Of a DNA stretch of 64,000 nt, positions 26,583 to 35,298 are shown piece by piece. The DNA comes from Gammaproteobacteria bacterium. GTDB taxonomy: Bacteria; Pseudomonadota; Gammaproteobacteria; Pseudomonadales; Pseudomonadaceae. A model generated the notes under the pieces. The model saw nothing but the letters and a program-made list of their open reading frames with translations. It was not told where the DNA came from and did not search any database. The translations under genes and the position numbers were made by a program. Location: assembly GCA_012728315.1 (NCBI GenBank), contig JAAYFI010000014.1:28093-92092 (forward strand). The letters are read 5' to 3'. Position 1 is the first letter of the stretch. The number at the start of each line of letters is the position of its first letter.

Positions 26583-28442
26583 ATGCCAATCAACACACTA
26601 CCAGCCTATCGCATCGGTATACGCTTAGGCCTTATTTGGCTGGTATTTTTATTATTAATGACCGCTTACTGGCTGCGCTTAGATTCCATCCATAAAGACC
26701 AGCTGCTCGAAGCCGAAGAACACGCTCAGTTACGCGCCAAACAAGCTGCCCATGCTCTAAGCCTGCAAATGCATGCTCTCTTACTCAATATTGACTTTGT
26801 GCTCGAGCATTTAGCCGAACACTGGCTCGATCATGACGAAAAAGTATTTCGCAAGCTGATTGATCTGGCCCAACAGGGTGTATTTAAAGGCTCGTTGGAC
26901 TTAATTGCCGTAACTGATAAGAAAGGGAATGTACTCTTTAATAGCCAAGCGCAAAATGAGTATTCGCCACATCAACTTTCTATTGCTAATAGAGATTATT
27001 TTAAGCAGCTGACCCAGCAGGACGAACATAGACTCTTCATTAGTTCCCCCATCCAAAACCTCGTTACAGGGCGCTGGACCATACAATTTAACTATAAACT
27101 TATAGTCAACGGTGAATTTGCAGGAGTTATTATTGCGGCAGTATCGGCTGAGCACCTCTCAAATGCATTTAAGACTGTTTATCCTGCAGAGGACGACGTA
27201 GTACTGCTCACGCTAAATAATGGACAATACCTTGCTCGCACCCACGCGCAGGAAATCGCCTTAGATAAAAAGGTGCCGTCCAATCGAGAGTTTATCCAAT
27301 TCCCCAACAAGCTCAGCGGCCACTACAGTGTCGTAGCGCCCATTGATGGTATAGAACGCTTCTATGCGTGGCGCCGCATTCCCGACTTTCCCGTCGTATT
27401 AAGCTTAGGTTTAGGCAAAAATAAAGTTCTAGCACCCGCCTTAAAAGCAACTCAAGCGAGCAAAAGACAGAATCTACTTGGCAGTATTCTACTGACCCTT
27501 GCGGCGTTATGGATTAGCCGCTTAATTTTTATTAAAGCCAAACAAAATAGATCCTTACTACAAAGTCAAGAACGCTTTGCAACGCTACTCAACCGTGTAC
27601 CCTCTGGCGTTTTGCTTGAGGATGAAAACAATATCATTGTTACAGTCAATGACAACCTGTGTGCACTACTCAACCTGAACGTCACACCCGCAGATTTAAT
27701 TGGCCTACACCACCAAGAACTGCTCAATATGCTGCAACCGGACTGCGTTTCTTGGTTACCTGAACCGCAGTTCAAGCCCAAACAACGGCAACGTAACGAA
27801 GTCATAGATCAGGCTGGCCGCACACTTGAAATTGACTGGGTTCCGATTAAACATCACGCGCGTTTTTTAGGGCATGTATGGTTTATTCAAAATATCACTG
27901 CACGTAAACAAAAAGAGCAAGAGCTCCTGGCTTTAGCAACCACAGATCCACTCACCGGCTTACATAATCGTCGGAGCTTTATTGAGTTTCTTCAAGAACA
28001 GCTCAACCTAAGTCAAGCTAACGCACCGGGTGCCTTACTGTTGCTGGATATTGATCATTTTAAACACGTCAATGACACATACGGCCACCCAGCGGGCGAC
28101 CTCGTCATCCAGCACACCGCGCAGGTGATTCGCACAAGTTTGCGGCAAAATGATTTTACTGGGCGCTTAGGCGGTGAAGAGTTTGCAGCACTGCTGCCTC
28201 ACACTACTTTGCCGCAGGCGTTACAGCTGGCTGAGCGTATTCGTGAGCATATCGCTACAACCCCGATAATCACTGCAACAGGCACCATTAACATCACCAT
28301 CAGTATTGGTGTGGCGCTGTTATATGGGCAGGATGAGGAAAGCGTACGGGAACATGCTGACCAAGCACTGTACAATGCTAAAAAATCTGGCCGTAACTGT
28401 GTACGTGCTGCTCAATACAGCATGGATGCCATAAGCACATAA
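26583..28442 (+). CDS. Membrane-bound diguanylate cyclase (Cache-PAS-GGDEF)
   Basis: 619-residue enzyme making cyclic di-GMP. A membrane helix at about 13-32 precedes a periplasmic Cache-type sensor region (about 35-285; NRDYFKQLTQQDEHRLFISS is typical), a second helix near 297-315, a PAS domain (about 325-440) and a GGDEF domain (about 447-610). The active site is GGEEF, in RLGGEEFAALLP, and the product-inhibition site RQND (RxxD) sits five residues before it. Both motifs are intact, so activity with feedback control is likely. No EAL domain is present. The sensed ligand is unknown. Confidence 0.9.
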   Translation: MPINTLPAYRIGIRLGLIWLVFLLLMTAYWLRLDSIHKDQLLEAEEHAQLRAKQAAHALSLQMHALLLNIDFVLEHLAEHWLDHDEKVFRKLIDLAQQGVFKGSLDLIAVTDKKGNVLFNSQAQNEYSPHQLSIANRDYFKQLTQQDEHRLFISSPIQNLVTGRWTIQFNYKLIVNGEFAGVIIAAVSAEHLSNAFKTVYPAEDDVVLLTLNNGQYLARTHAQEIALDKKVPSNREFIQFPNKLSGHYSVVAPIDGIERFYAWRRIPDFPVVLSLGLGKNKVLAPALKATQASKRQNLLGSILLTLAALWISRLIFIKAKQNRSLLQSQERFATLLNRVPSGVLLEDENNIIVTVNDNLCALLNLNVTPADLIGLHHQELLNMLQPDCVSWLPEPQFKPKQRQRNEVIDQAGRTLEIDWVPIKHHARFLGHVWFIQNITARKQKEQELLALATTDPLTGLHNRRSFIEFLQEQLNLSQANAPGALLLLDIDHFKHVNDTYGHPAGDLVIQHTAQVIRTSLRQNDFTGRLGGEEFAALLPHTTLPQALQLAERIREHIATTPIITATGTINITISIGVALLYGQDEESVREHADQALYNAKKSGRNCVRAAQYSMDAIST

Positions 28443-28554
28443 TGATGTCCGCCTGCTGCACAGCCTCGGCGCAAGCAGCACGGGCACCTGTGTAACACTG
28501 GTTTTGCACGCTGCAATCACACGCGCTCACTGGCACTCTTTGCAGGATCCACAC

Positions 28555-29094
28555 ATGCCAACATCCCCCCGTCACACCCTTGTCCTCGGCGGCATCCGCT
28601 CCGGCAAAACTGGCCTCGCCGAAGCGCAGGCGTTCGCTCAGAATCAGCCGGTCGTCTATGTCGCCACAGCCACCGCAGGCGATGATGAAATGGCGCTCAG
28701 AATCAGCCGCCACCAAGCCATTCGCCCCGCTGCCTGGGGGCTGGTCGAAGAGCCGCTGAATTTAGCTCAGGTATTAAGCGAACATGGGCAACAGAGTCCA
28801 GCACCCTGCCTGTTAATTGACTGCATGAGTTTGTGGCTTAGCAATCTATTGCACGCCGGTGCTGAACAACTGAGCGTACAAAAAGAGGCGTTCCTTGAGC
28901 AGGTTGCAGGCTATCCAGGATCCTTGATTATTGTCAGCAACGAAACCGGGCTGGGTACCATAGGTATGGATCCATTAACCCGTCAATTTTGCGATGAGCT
29001 GGGCTGGCTTAATCAAGCTCTGGCGCAGCGCTGCCAAAGGGTTGTCATGGTATTGGCGGGATTACCGCTGATCATGAAAGACTCACTTGCTTGA
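28555..29094 (+). CDS. cobU: Adenosylcobinamide kinase/adenosylcobinamide-phosphate guanylyltransferase
   Basis: Bifunctional enzyme (CobU/CobP) that phosphorylates adenosylcobinamide and transfers GMP in nucleotide-loop assembly. The 179-residue protein has P-loop GGIRSGKTG, YVATATAGDDEMALRI, the Walker-B-like LIDCMSLWLSNLL, and the C-terminal VSNETGLGTIGMDPLTRQF and VMVLAGLPLIMK. The ATG at 28555 follows AGGA. It is the first gene of the B12 block and is followed by REP repeats rather than by cobS or cobT. Confidence 0.93.
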   Translation: MPTSPRHTLVLGGIRSGKTGLAEAQAFAQNQPVVYVATATAGDDEMALRISRHQAIRPAAWGLVEEPLNLAQVLSEHGQQSPAPCLLIDCMSLWLSNLLHAGAEQLSVQKEAFLEQVAGYPGSLIIVSNETGLGTIGMDPLTRQFCDELGWLNQALAQRCQRVVMVLAGLPLIMKDSLA

Positions 29095-29097
29095 CCG

Positions 29098-29432
29098 CGA
29101 CCTACCATCACGGATTGCACTGCGCCCACACTGTAGGTCGCTCATTTATGAGCGACACACACCACCGCGTACTATGTATAAACGACACATACCACCGTGC
29201 ACTATTCATGTCGACCATAAATGGGCGACCTACGATAATGGATCGCACTGCGACCTACCATCACGGATTGCACGGCGCCCGCACTGTAGGTCGTTCATTT
29301 ATGAGCGACACATGCGACCGCCCAATATTTATGAGCGACACACACCACCGCGTACTATGTATGAACGACACATACCACCGTGCAATATTCATGTCGACCA
29401 TAAATGGGCGACCTACGATAATGGATTACACG
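29098..29432. repeat. Tandemly duplicated REP/REPIN cluster
   Basis: A block of about 153 bp (29098-29250) is repeated as 29251-29432 with an extra segment of about 30 bp. Each copy holds a REPIN: a REP element beginning GTAG followed by arms GTCGCTCAT/ATGAGCGAC (29133-29156; in copy two 29286-29309 with one changed base) and an inverted, slightly diverged REP ending in CTAC (29210-29233; 29393-29416). GTAG heads point outward, the form of REP sequences mobilised by REP-associated tyrosine transposases (RAYT). The extra segment in copy two carries another partial REP (ATTTATGAGCGAC). Further decayed GCCTAC/GACCTAC ends lie to 29460. No RAYT gene is in the window. Confidence 0.85.
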
Positions 29433-29516
29433 GTGACCTACAATTTGGCCGCCTACAATTGAGCAGAATCAGGTAGGCTTGCGCGCCTGATTATGTATTT
29501 TTGTTAAGGACCTGCG

Positions 29517-30467
29517 GTGTCGCTATTTGCCCCTTTTATTGTCTGCGCCCTTGCGCTGATTCTCGATCGTGCGCTGGGTGAGCCCTCACGCTGGCATCCG
29601 CTGGTCGGTTTTGGCCGCATGGTGACGGCCATAGAAAAGCAGCTCAACACCCAGCCTGCGCGTGCTTGGCCGAGCATACTAAAAGGCTCTGCAGCACTGC
29701 TGCTGGTGACCTTGCCAATCCTCGGCGTAGCAGTATGGCTGTCTATGCTGCTCGATGGCGTTTGGCTGCTCATCACGCAAGCTATTGTGCTGTGGCTGGC
29801 GCTATCGCTGCGAGGTCTAAGCGAACATGGGCTGGCGGTTGCCGAGCCGCTACACAGCGGTGATCTGGCCACTGCCCGAGAGCAAGTCAGTCGTATTGTC
29901 AGTCGCCAAGCCAGCGCACTGGATGAACGCGGTGTAGCTGCTGCAGCCACTGAATCCATGCTGGAGAACGGTGCTGATGCCGTATTTGCTAGCCTATTTT
30001 GGTTTCTGATCGGCGGTATTCCCGGCGTGGTGTTGCATCGGCTGGTGAATACGCTGGATGCGATGTGGGGCTATCGCAGCCCGCGCTTTCTTTATTTTGG
30101 TCGACCCGCCGCGCGACTGGACGACATTTTAGGCTGGCTGCCAGCGCGCCTCACCGCCCTGACTTACACACTACTGGGTCAGCGTAAACTGGCACTGCAG
30201 TGTTGGCGCAGCCAAGCACCACTATGGGACAGCCCCAATGCGGGACCGGTGATGGCGGCCGGTGCCGGCGCATTAAATGTACGACTCGGCGGGCCATCGC
30301 CTTATCCAAGCGGCATCAAACCACGGCCAGTATTAGGCGGAACGCAAGCGGCCAGCGCGCGCAGCATTGAGGCAGCCATTGGACTGGTACGGCATGGCGT
30401 TTGGCTGTGGTTGGCCGTGATTGGGCTGGTGACACTCTTGATTTTTGTTACAGGGCTAGCAGCATGA
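29517..30467 (+). CDS. cobD: Adenosylcobinamide-phosphate synthase (CobD/CbiB)
   Basis: Membrane enzyme attaching the aminopropanol (phosphate) arm to adenosylcobyric acid. The 316-residue protein has the family start LDRALGEPSRWHPLVGFGRM, several membrane helices (for example ALLLVTLPILGVAVWLSML), SRQASALDERGVAAAATESM, ENGADAVFASLFWF, and the late PNAGPVMAAGAGALNVRLGG. Translation starts at GTG with AAGGA upstream. Its stop overlaps the cobC start as ATGA. Confidence 0.92.
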   Translation: MSLFAPFIVCALALILDRALGEPSRWHPLVGFGRMVTAIEKQLNTQPARAWPSILKGSAALLLVTLPILGVAVWLSMLLDGVWLLITQAIVLWLALSLRGLSEHGLAVAEPLHSGDLATAREQVSRIVSRQASALDERGVAAAATESMLENGADAVFASLFWFLIGGIPGVVLHRLVNTLDAMWGYRSPRFLYFGRPAARLDDILGWLPARLTALTYTLLGQRKLALQCWRSQAPLWDSPNAGPVMAAGAGALNVRLGGPSPYPSGIKPRPVLGGTQAASARSIEAAIGLVRHGVWLWLAVIGLVTLLIFVTGLAA

Positions 30468-31477
30468 TGCTTGAACACGGTGGACGCCTAAATGCAGCGG
30501 TCAAACGCTGGGGGATTCCTCATCAACAATGGCTGGATTTATCCACCGGCATCAACCCCATTAGCTGGCCCGTACCCGAGATACCAGCGCGTCTATGGCA
30601 GCGCTTGCCAGAAGCCGATGACGGGCTTAACGAGATCATTCGACACAGCTATGCAGCACCGACCAGCGCAGATTGCGAGCCTGTGGCCGGTAGCCAAGCC
30701 GCAATTATGGCGCTGCCACGTTTACGCCAACCCTGCCGCGTCGGCATCCCCGTTATCGGCTATCAAGAACATGCCTACAGTTGGCGACAGGCCGGGCACA
30801 GGATTGTTTCGATCAGCGCAGAACGCACCCACGCCGAGAGCGATGAATGCTGGCTAGATGAGTTGGACGTATTGGTGTGGATCAATCCTAACAATCCCAC
30901 TGGCGAACTGATCCCTACAGCCACGCTATTGCGCTGGCATGCCCGCCTGCAGCAACGCGGTGGCTGGTTAATTGTCGATGAGGCCTTTATCGACAGCACG
31001 CCGCAGTTCAGCCTGTGCGCCCACAGCGGATTACCGGGTTTGCTGATTCTGCGCTCGCTGGGTAAGTTTTATGGGCTGGCCGGCGTGCGTGCCGGCGCAG
31101 TGCTTGGCGATGCCACCCTTGTTCAACCCTTACGCATCTTATTGGGGCCTTGGGCACTCAGCGGTCCAGCGCGTTATCTGATGGCGCAAGCGCTGCAGGA
31201 CTTGGACTGGCAAGCACAGACTCGCACTCGACTGCAGCGTGACAGCCAGCGCTTAGCCAATATATTACACAACGCAGGACTCTCCCCGCTGGGCGGCACG
31301 GCGTTATTTCAAAGCGTGCGGCTCGATACTGCAACGCAATTGGCCGACCAGTTAGCAGCACAAGGTGTGCTGGTCAGATCCTTTGCCGAGCCTGGCATGT
31401 TGCGCTTTGGGCTCGCAGCCGATGAACAACAATGGCAGCGCTTGCAGAGCGCATTGCCAGCACAGCCCAGCGATTAA
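30464..31477 (+). CDS. cobC: Threonine-phosphate decarboxylase (CobC/CobD-type, PLP-dependent)
   Basis: Class II aminotransferase-fold enzyme giving (R)-1-amino-2-propanol phosphate for the cobalamin side arm. The 337-residue protein shows HGGRLNAAVKRWGI and LDLSTGINPISWP at the N-terminus, INPNNPTGEL, VDEAFID and the PLP lysine in LRSLGKFYGLAGVRAG. The start is taken at the ATGATG overlapping the cobD stop; the frame is open 63 nt further upstream inside cobD. In Pseudomonas naming this is CobC; in Salmonella the same enzyme is CobD. Confidence 0.9.
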   Translation: MMLEHGGRLNAAVKRWGIPHQQWLDLSTGINPISWPVPEIPARLWQRLPEADDGLNEIIRHSYAAPTSADCEPVAGSQAAIMALPRLRQPCRVGIPVIGYQEHAYSWRQAGHRIVSISAERTHAESDECWLDELDVLVWINPNNPTGELIPTATLLRWHARLQQRGGWLIVDEAFIDSTPQFSLCAHSGLPGLLILRSLGKFYGLAGVRAGAVLGDATLVQPLRILLGPWALSGPARYLMAQALQDLDWQAQTRTRLQRDSQRLANILHNAGLSPLGGTALFQSVRLDTATQLADQLAAQGVLVRSFAEPGMLRFGLAADEQQWQRLQSALPAQPSD

Positions 31478-31528
31478 TGATTGACCCAGCCTGAGTGCCT
31501 TGCTAGCCTGCGCCAGCGTTTTCAGGTG

Positions 31529-31767
31529 TTGTGATAGCGTGTTAAGCGTTATCACAATGAAACGGGAAGCCGGTTAAAATCCGACACTGCCCCCGCAACG
31601 GTAAGTGAGTGATCAGCAAGGCTACACGCCACTGTGCATCAGCAGAGAATGGCCTGCGCTGCTCAATATCCAACTCACAAGTCCGGAGACCGGCCTGTTA
31701 ACACACCGAACGCTGCGGAGGGCAGTTGCGGTGGGAACAACCTGCCTTTTTTACAGGGTTACCCACC
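31529..31767 (+). ncRNA. Cobalamin riboswitch (B12 element)
   Basis: A hairpin TTGTGATA/TATCACAA is followed by GAAACGGGAAGCCGGT, AAATCCGACACTGCCCCCGC with AACGGTAA, and a variable arm. The diagnostic B12 box AGTCCGGAGACCGGCCTG ends the core near 31697. A strong hairpin follows (GGTGGG/CCCACC with AACC/GGTT inside, 31730-31767) and may be the expression platform. Orientation and position imply repression of btuFCD-cobO-cobQ-bluB by adenosylcobalamin. The first gene starts about 230 nt downstream, unusually far. Confidence 0.92.
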
Positions 31768-31995
31768 TGTTTGTCATATTTCGATCGCATATTAGATCGC
31801 ACGCCTCTCAATGCAGCATTTTTTATAACTAAGCCATGCGGGTGGGCGTGGTGTCTGTGAGTCAGTGTATGCAAGCCGCCTATCTCATCGGCAGTTTTTG
31901 CCTGAGCTTCTTACCAAGACGGGTCATATGCATTGTGCTAAACGCAGATACACCCGCAAACACCTCGTGCTGAGCATGCTAAGGCTGCGAGTTAA
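31768..31995 (+). promoter_or_regulatory. Leader between riboswitch and btuF, with a 23-codon ORF
   Basis: Some 230 bp of mostly featureless leader. A short ORF begins at the ATG at 31928 (MHCAKRRYTRKHLVLSMLRL then RVK) and ends with TGA at 31997-31999, overlapping the btuF ATG (31996) as ATGA. Its own ribosome-binding site is weak. It could couple translation into btuF or be chance; no similarity was recognised. Confidence 0.35.
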
Positions 31996-32880
31996 ATGAT
32001 GAGATTATTACCTGTGCAAGCATTGCTTTGCACATTTCTAATGATGCCGCTGCTGCTCTGGGCGCAGGTGTGTGTGGACACTAAAGACGGCCAGCAACTG
32101 TGCCTGCCTGAAACAGCCAAGCGCATCGCTACTCTGTCGCCCGGCGCTACTGAGTTGATGTTTGCTGCAGGAGCCGGCGACAAAGTCGTTGCAGGTGTCA
32201 ATCACAGCGACTATCCACCTGCCGCGCGCAAACTGCCTTTGGTGGGTAATCACACCAAAATAGATGTAGAAGCGCTGTTGGCGCTGCAGCCTGATTTAGT
32301 CATTACTTGGGTCACCGGCAACCCACCCGCACAGATGGAGATGCTGCACGCCTTGGGTTTGCCGATATTTGCCATCGAACCGCGCACCTTTGCTGAAGTG
32401 TCTACGGCGATTGAACAGCTCTCGATTCTGGCTGGTACGCAAGAGCAAGGCTTTGCTGAAGCTGAGCGTTTTCGCCTGGGCATCGCCGAAATCACTGAGC
32501 AGTACCGCGATGCTGAGCCCATTTCAGTGTTTTATCAGGTCTGGGAAACGCCACTGATGACCATTAACAACGAGCATTTAATCGGCAAAGTTTTGCAGTT
32601 GTGTGGCGGCACTAATGTGTTTGCCGATATGCCTCGCTTGGTGCCACGCATCAGCTCTGAAGTGGTGCTCGAAGCGGATCCGCAAGTCATTATTACTGCC
32701 AGCGTGGATGGCATGGCGGACAATCAGCTTGATCACTGGAAAAAATACTCTAATCTCAGTGCCGTGATTAACAACAATCTGTTTTTTGTGCCGGCTTCAC
32801 CCATCTCTAGGCCGACACCGCGCCTGCTGGAAGCCAGTCGCGACATTTGCCAAAAACTGGATATCGCCCGTGCTCGTTAA
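31996..32880 (+). CDS. btuF: Vitamin B12 ABC transporter periplasmic binding protein BtuF
   Basis: Binds cobalamin or cobinamide in the periplasm and hands it to BtuCD. The 294-residue protein has a signal peptide (LLCTFLMMPLLLWAQ), then RIATLSPGATELMFAAGAGD, VAGVNHSDYPPAA and PLVGNHTKIDVEALLALQPD, the usual start of the first lobe. The second lobe includes VFYQVWETPLMTINNEHLIG and LCGGTNVFAD. It is the first gene behind the riboswitch. About 40 nt separate it from btuC. Confidence 0.9.
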   Translation: MMRLLPVQALLCTFLMMPLLLWAQVCVDTKDGQQLCLPETAKRIATLSPGATELMFAAGAGDKVVAGVNHSDYPPAARKLPLVGNHTKIDVEALLALQPDLVITWVTGNPPAQMEMLHALGLPIFAIEPRTFAEVSTAIEQLSILAGTQEQGFAEAERFRLGIAEITEQYRDAEPISVFYQVWETPLMTINNEHLIGKVLQLCGGTNVFADMPRLVPRISSEVVLEADPQVIITASVDGMADNQLDHWKKYSNLSAVINNNLFFVPASPISRPTPRLLEASRDICQKLDIARAR

Positions 32881-32919
32881 TCATCCCAGCCTGCGCTGGC
32901 GACTACAGGTTGATTGCCA

Positions 32920-33879
32920 ATGATGCGCTCAATCACCATCCTCAGCCTGATTGCCCTGCTGGCGGGCTTATTCGCCTTGGCAATTGGCAGCGTCACTATT
33001 GCGCCAGCCGAACTCTGGCAGGTGGTACAAGGCGAAGGCAGCACCTTGCACCGCACCTTAGTTCTCGAGCTACGCCTACCGCGCATGCTGGCGGCCTTTG
33101 CCACCGGCGGATTGCTCGCCGTGGCCGGTGCGCTGATGCAAGTCTTGCTGCGCAACCCGCTGGCTGATCCTTATGTACTGGGCTTATCCGGCGGCGCCGC
33201 AGTTGGGGCATTGCTAGCGATGTTAACTGGACTGGGCGCGCTGCTCATCTCCGGCGCAGCCTTTGCCGGCGCGATGCTAGCGATGGTTTTAGTCTTTGGC
33301 TTGGCCCACGGCACGGGCAGTTGGACGGCCTCACGCTTGCTACTGACTGGCGTGGTTGTCGCTGCGGGTTGGGGCGCGGTGATTACCCTGATGCTGGCAC
33401 TCACACCGTCTTACAAACTGCCCGGCATGTTGTATTGGTTGATGGGTGATGTCTCCTACGCGCGCACGCCTTGGCCAGCTGTTGTGGTGCTCATAGTGGC
33501 GAGCATTGCGGTGATGCCATTGGCGCGTAATCTCAATGTCTTGGCACGCGGCCCGCTGCAAGCGGCGGCTCTGGGTGTGTCGGTACGACCGCTGGAATGG
33601 ACGATATATCTACTGGCCAGTCTACTCACTGCGACCGCCGTCACCACCGCCGGCAGCATCGGTTTTGTTGGTTTGATTGTGCCGCACATGTTGCGACTGC
33701 TACTGGGTAATGATCAACGCATTATTTTGCCCGCCAGTGCGCTGGCCGGCGGCACTTTGTTGGTATTAGCCGACACTTTGGCACGCACAGTAATAGCACC
33801 CGAACAACTGCCGGTTGGTGTGATTACCGCCTTACTCGGCGTGCCGACTTTCCTGTATTTGCTACACCGGAGTCGCTGA
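32920..33879 (+). CDS. btuC: Vitamin B12 ABC transporter permease BtuC
   Basis: FecCD-family inner-membrane permease (319 residues, about ten helices). Family motifs are LRLPRMLAAFATGGLLAVAG, LMQVLLRNPLADPYVLGLSG at the coupling region, and VGLIVPHMLRLLLGNDQR near the C-terminus. A TTG six bases earlier also opens the frame, but the ATG at 32920 has a better-placed AGG. The stop overlaps the btuD ATG by 1 nt. B12 specificity is inferred from neighbours, since heme and siderophore permeases look alike. Confidence 0.9.
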   Translation: MMRSITILSLIALLAGLFALAIGSVTIAPAELWQVVQGEGSTLHRTLVLELRLPRMLAAFATGGLLAVAGALMQVLLRNPLADPYVLGLSGGAAVGALLAMLTGLGALLISGAAFAGAMLAMVLVFGLAHGTGSWTASRLLLTGVVVAAGWGAVITLMLALTPSYKLPGMLYWLMGDVSYARTPWPAVVVLIVASIAVMPLARNLNVLARGPLQAAALGVSVRPLEWTIYLLASLLTATAVTTAGSIGFVGLIVPHMLRLLLGNDQRIILPASALAGGTLLVLADTLARTVIAPEQLPVGVITALLGVPTFLYLLHRSR

Positions 33880-34694
33880 TGAGCAGATTACACAGCCGCG
33901 ACTTGATCATTAATGTACCCAACCGCCCCGATGGTTTTGCTCTGGATCTGCACATTGAATCCGGTCAAGTGTGGGGCGTTCTCGGTCCCAATGGCGCAGG
34001 CAAAACCACTTTACTGCACACACTGGCGGGACTGTTACCGGCGCGACGTGGCCAAATACTACTCAATGATGTACCCCTAATTGCACTTAAACGCCGCGCT
34101 ATTGCTCAGCAATTAGGTTTAGTATTTCAGGAACGACAAGACAGCTTTCCGGCCACGGTATTGGAAACGGCGCTGATTGGCCGTCACCCGTGGTTATCAG
34201 CCTGGGAAAGTGAACAAGGTGCAGATCAGCATCGCGCGCAACAGGCCTTGGCCGCTTTGGATGTCGAGCATTTAGCGGAACGTTTACTCAGCACCTTATC
34301 CGGCGGTGAGCGCCAGCGCGTGGCGATTGCCACCTTGATGACCCAAGACCCTGATATTTGGCTGTTGGATGAGCCCACCAACCATTTGGATTTGCACCAT
34401 CAGGTCAAAGTCATGAGCCTACTCAAAGCACAGGCAGCTTTAGGCAAAAGCATATTTATGTGCCTGCACGACCTAAACCTCGCCGCGCGCTGGTGTACTC
34501 ATATTTTACTGCTGTATCCCAACGGCGATGCTTGCTGGGGCACGGCTCACAGCATGTTGCAGCCCGCGGCACTTGAGCAGCTGTATCAACAAAAACTTAT
34601 CACTGTCGAAGTCGATGGCGCACCGGTGTTTGTCCCAGTGAGCAACGGCGCAGCAGCATCTTTTTATCCGAATAAGGAAAATCCCCATGCATGA
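33879..34694 (+). CDS. btuD: Vitamin B12 ABC transporter ATP-binding protein BtuD
   Basis: ATPase of BtuCDF (271 residues). Walker A GPNGAGKTT, Q-loop LVFQERQD, signature LSGGERQRVAIA, Walker B WLLDEPTNHLD and switch His in CLHDLN are all present. The C-terminal extension QLYQQKLITVEVDGAPVFVP is common in HmuV/BtuD-like ATPases. It overlaps the cobO start by 8 nt. Confidence 0.9.
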   Translation: MSRLHSRDLIINVPNRPDGFALDLHIESGQVWGVLGPNGAGKTTLLHTLAGLLPARRGQILLNDVPLIALKRRAIAQQLGLVFQERQDSFPATVLETALIGRHPWLSAWESEQGADQHRAQQALAALDVEHLAERLLSTLSGGERQRVAIATLMTQDPDIWLLDEPTNHLDLHHQVKVMSLLKAQAALGKSIFMCLHDLNLAARWCTHILLLYPNGDACWGTAHSMLQPAALEQLYQQKLITVEVDGAPVFVPVSNGAAASFYPNKENPHA

Positions 34695-35298
34695 TCGTAT
34701 TAAAGACCCCGAACGCCACGCCAAACGTATGGCCGCTAAACAAAAAATCATGCAAGAGCGCATTGCCAACGCCGATAAAGAACAAGGCATCTTGCTGGTT
34801 CTGACCGGTCCCGGCAAAGGCAAAAGCAGCTCCGGCTTTGGCATGGTGGCGCGAGCGCTGGGGCACGGCATGAAAGTCGGTATCGTGCAGTTCATTAAAG
34901 GTGCCTTCAGTACCGGTGAGCAAGCATTCTTCAGCACGCTACCCAATGTCGATTATCACGTGATGGGCCAAGGCTACACCTGGGATACCCAAGACCGCGA
35001 GCAGGATGTTGCCGCTGCCAATGCCGCTTGGGACATTGTCGCTGGCATGCTGCAAGACGACAGCTATGATCTGATTTTGCTGGATGAACTCAACATTGCT
35101 TTAAAGTACGAATACATTGATTTAGACCGCGTGCTCGACGACTTACAAGCCCGTCCTGAAATGCAGCATGTGGTGGTCACCGGTCGTAATGCTCCACAAG
35201 AGTTGATCGATATCGCCGATACCGTCACCGAAATGAAGGTGATTAAACACGCCTTCAAAGATCAGGGCATCAAGGCACAAAAAGGTATTGAACTGTAA
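34687..35298 (+). CDS. cobO: Cob(I)yrinic acid a,c-diamide adenosyltransferase
   Basis: CobA/BtuR/CobO family enzyme that adds the 5'-deoxyadenosyl ligand to cob(I)alamin or its precursors. The 203-residue protein has an N-terminal basic helix (RHAKRMAAKQKIMQERI), P-loop variant GPGKGKSSSGFGM, VGIVQFIKGAFSTGE, and ILLDELNIALKYEY. It starts inside the end of btuD, with AAGGA upstream, and ends right before cobQ, consistent with one transcript. Confidence 0.93.
   Translation: MHDRIKDPERHAKRMAAKQKIMQERIANADKEQGILLVLTGPGKGKSSSGFGMVARALGHGMKVGIVQFIKGAFSTGEQAFFSTLPNVDYHVMGQGYTWDTQDREQDVAAANAAWDIVAGMLQDDSYDLILLDELNIALKYEYIDLDRVLDDLQARPEMQHVVVTGRNAPQELIDIADTVTEMKVIKHAFKDQGIKAQKGIEL

Noticed and set aside
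29098..29432. Possible CRISPR array
   Set aside because: Only two long unequal copies with internal palindromes, no regular short repeat-spacer pattern and no cas genes; REPIN structure explains it.
29087..29476. Overlapping open frames through the REP cluster giving repetitive proteins rich in Arg, His and Tyr
   Set aside because: The repeats in the protein simply mirror the duplicated palindromic DNA; both frames start at the cobU end and have no family similarity.
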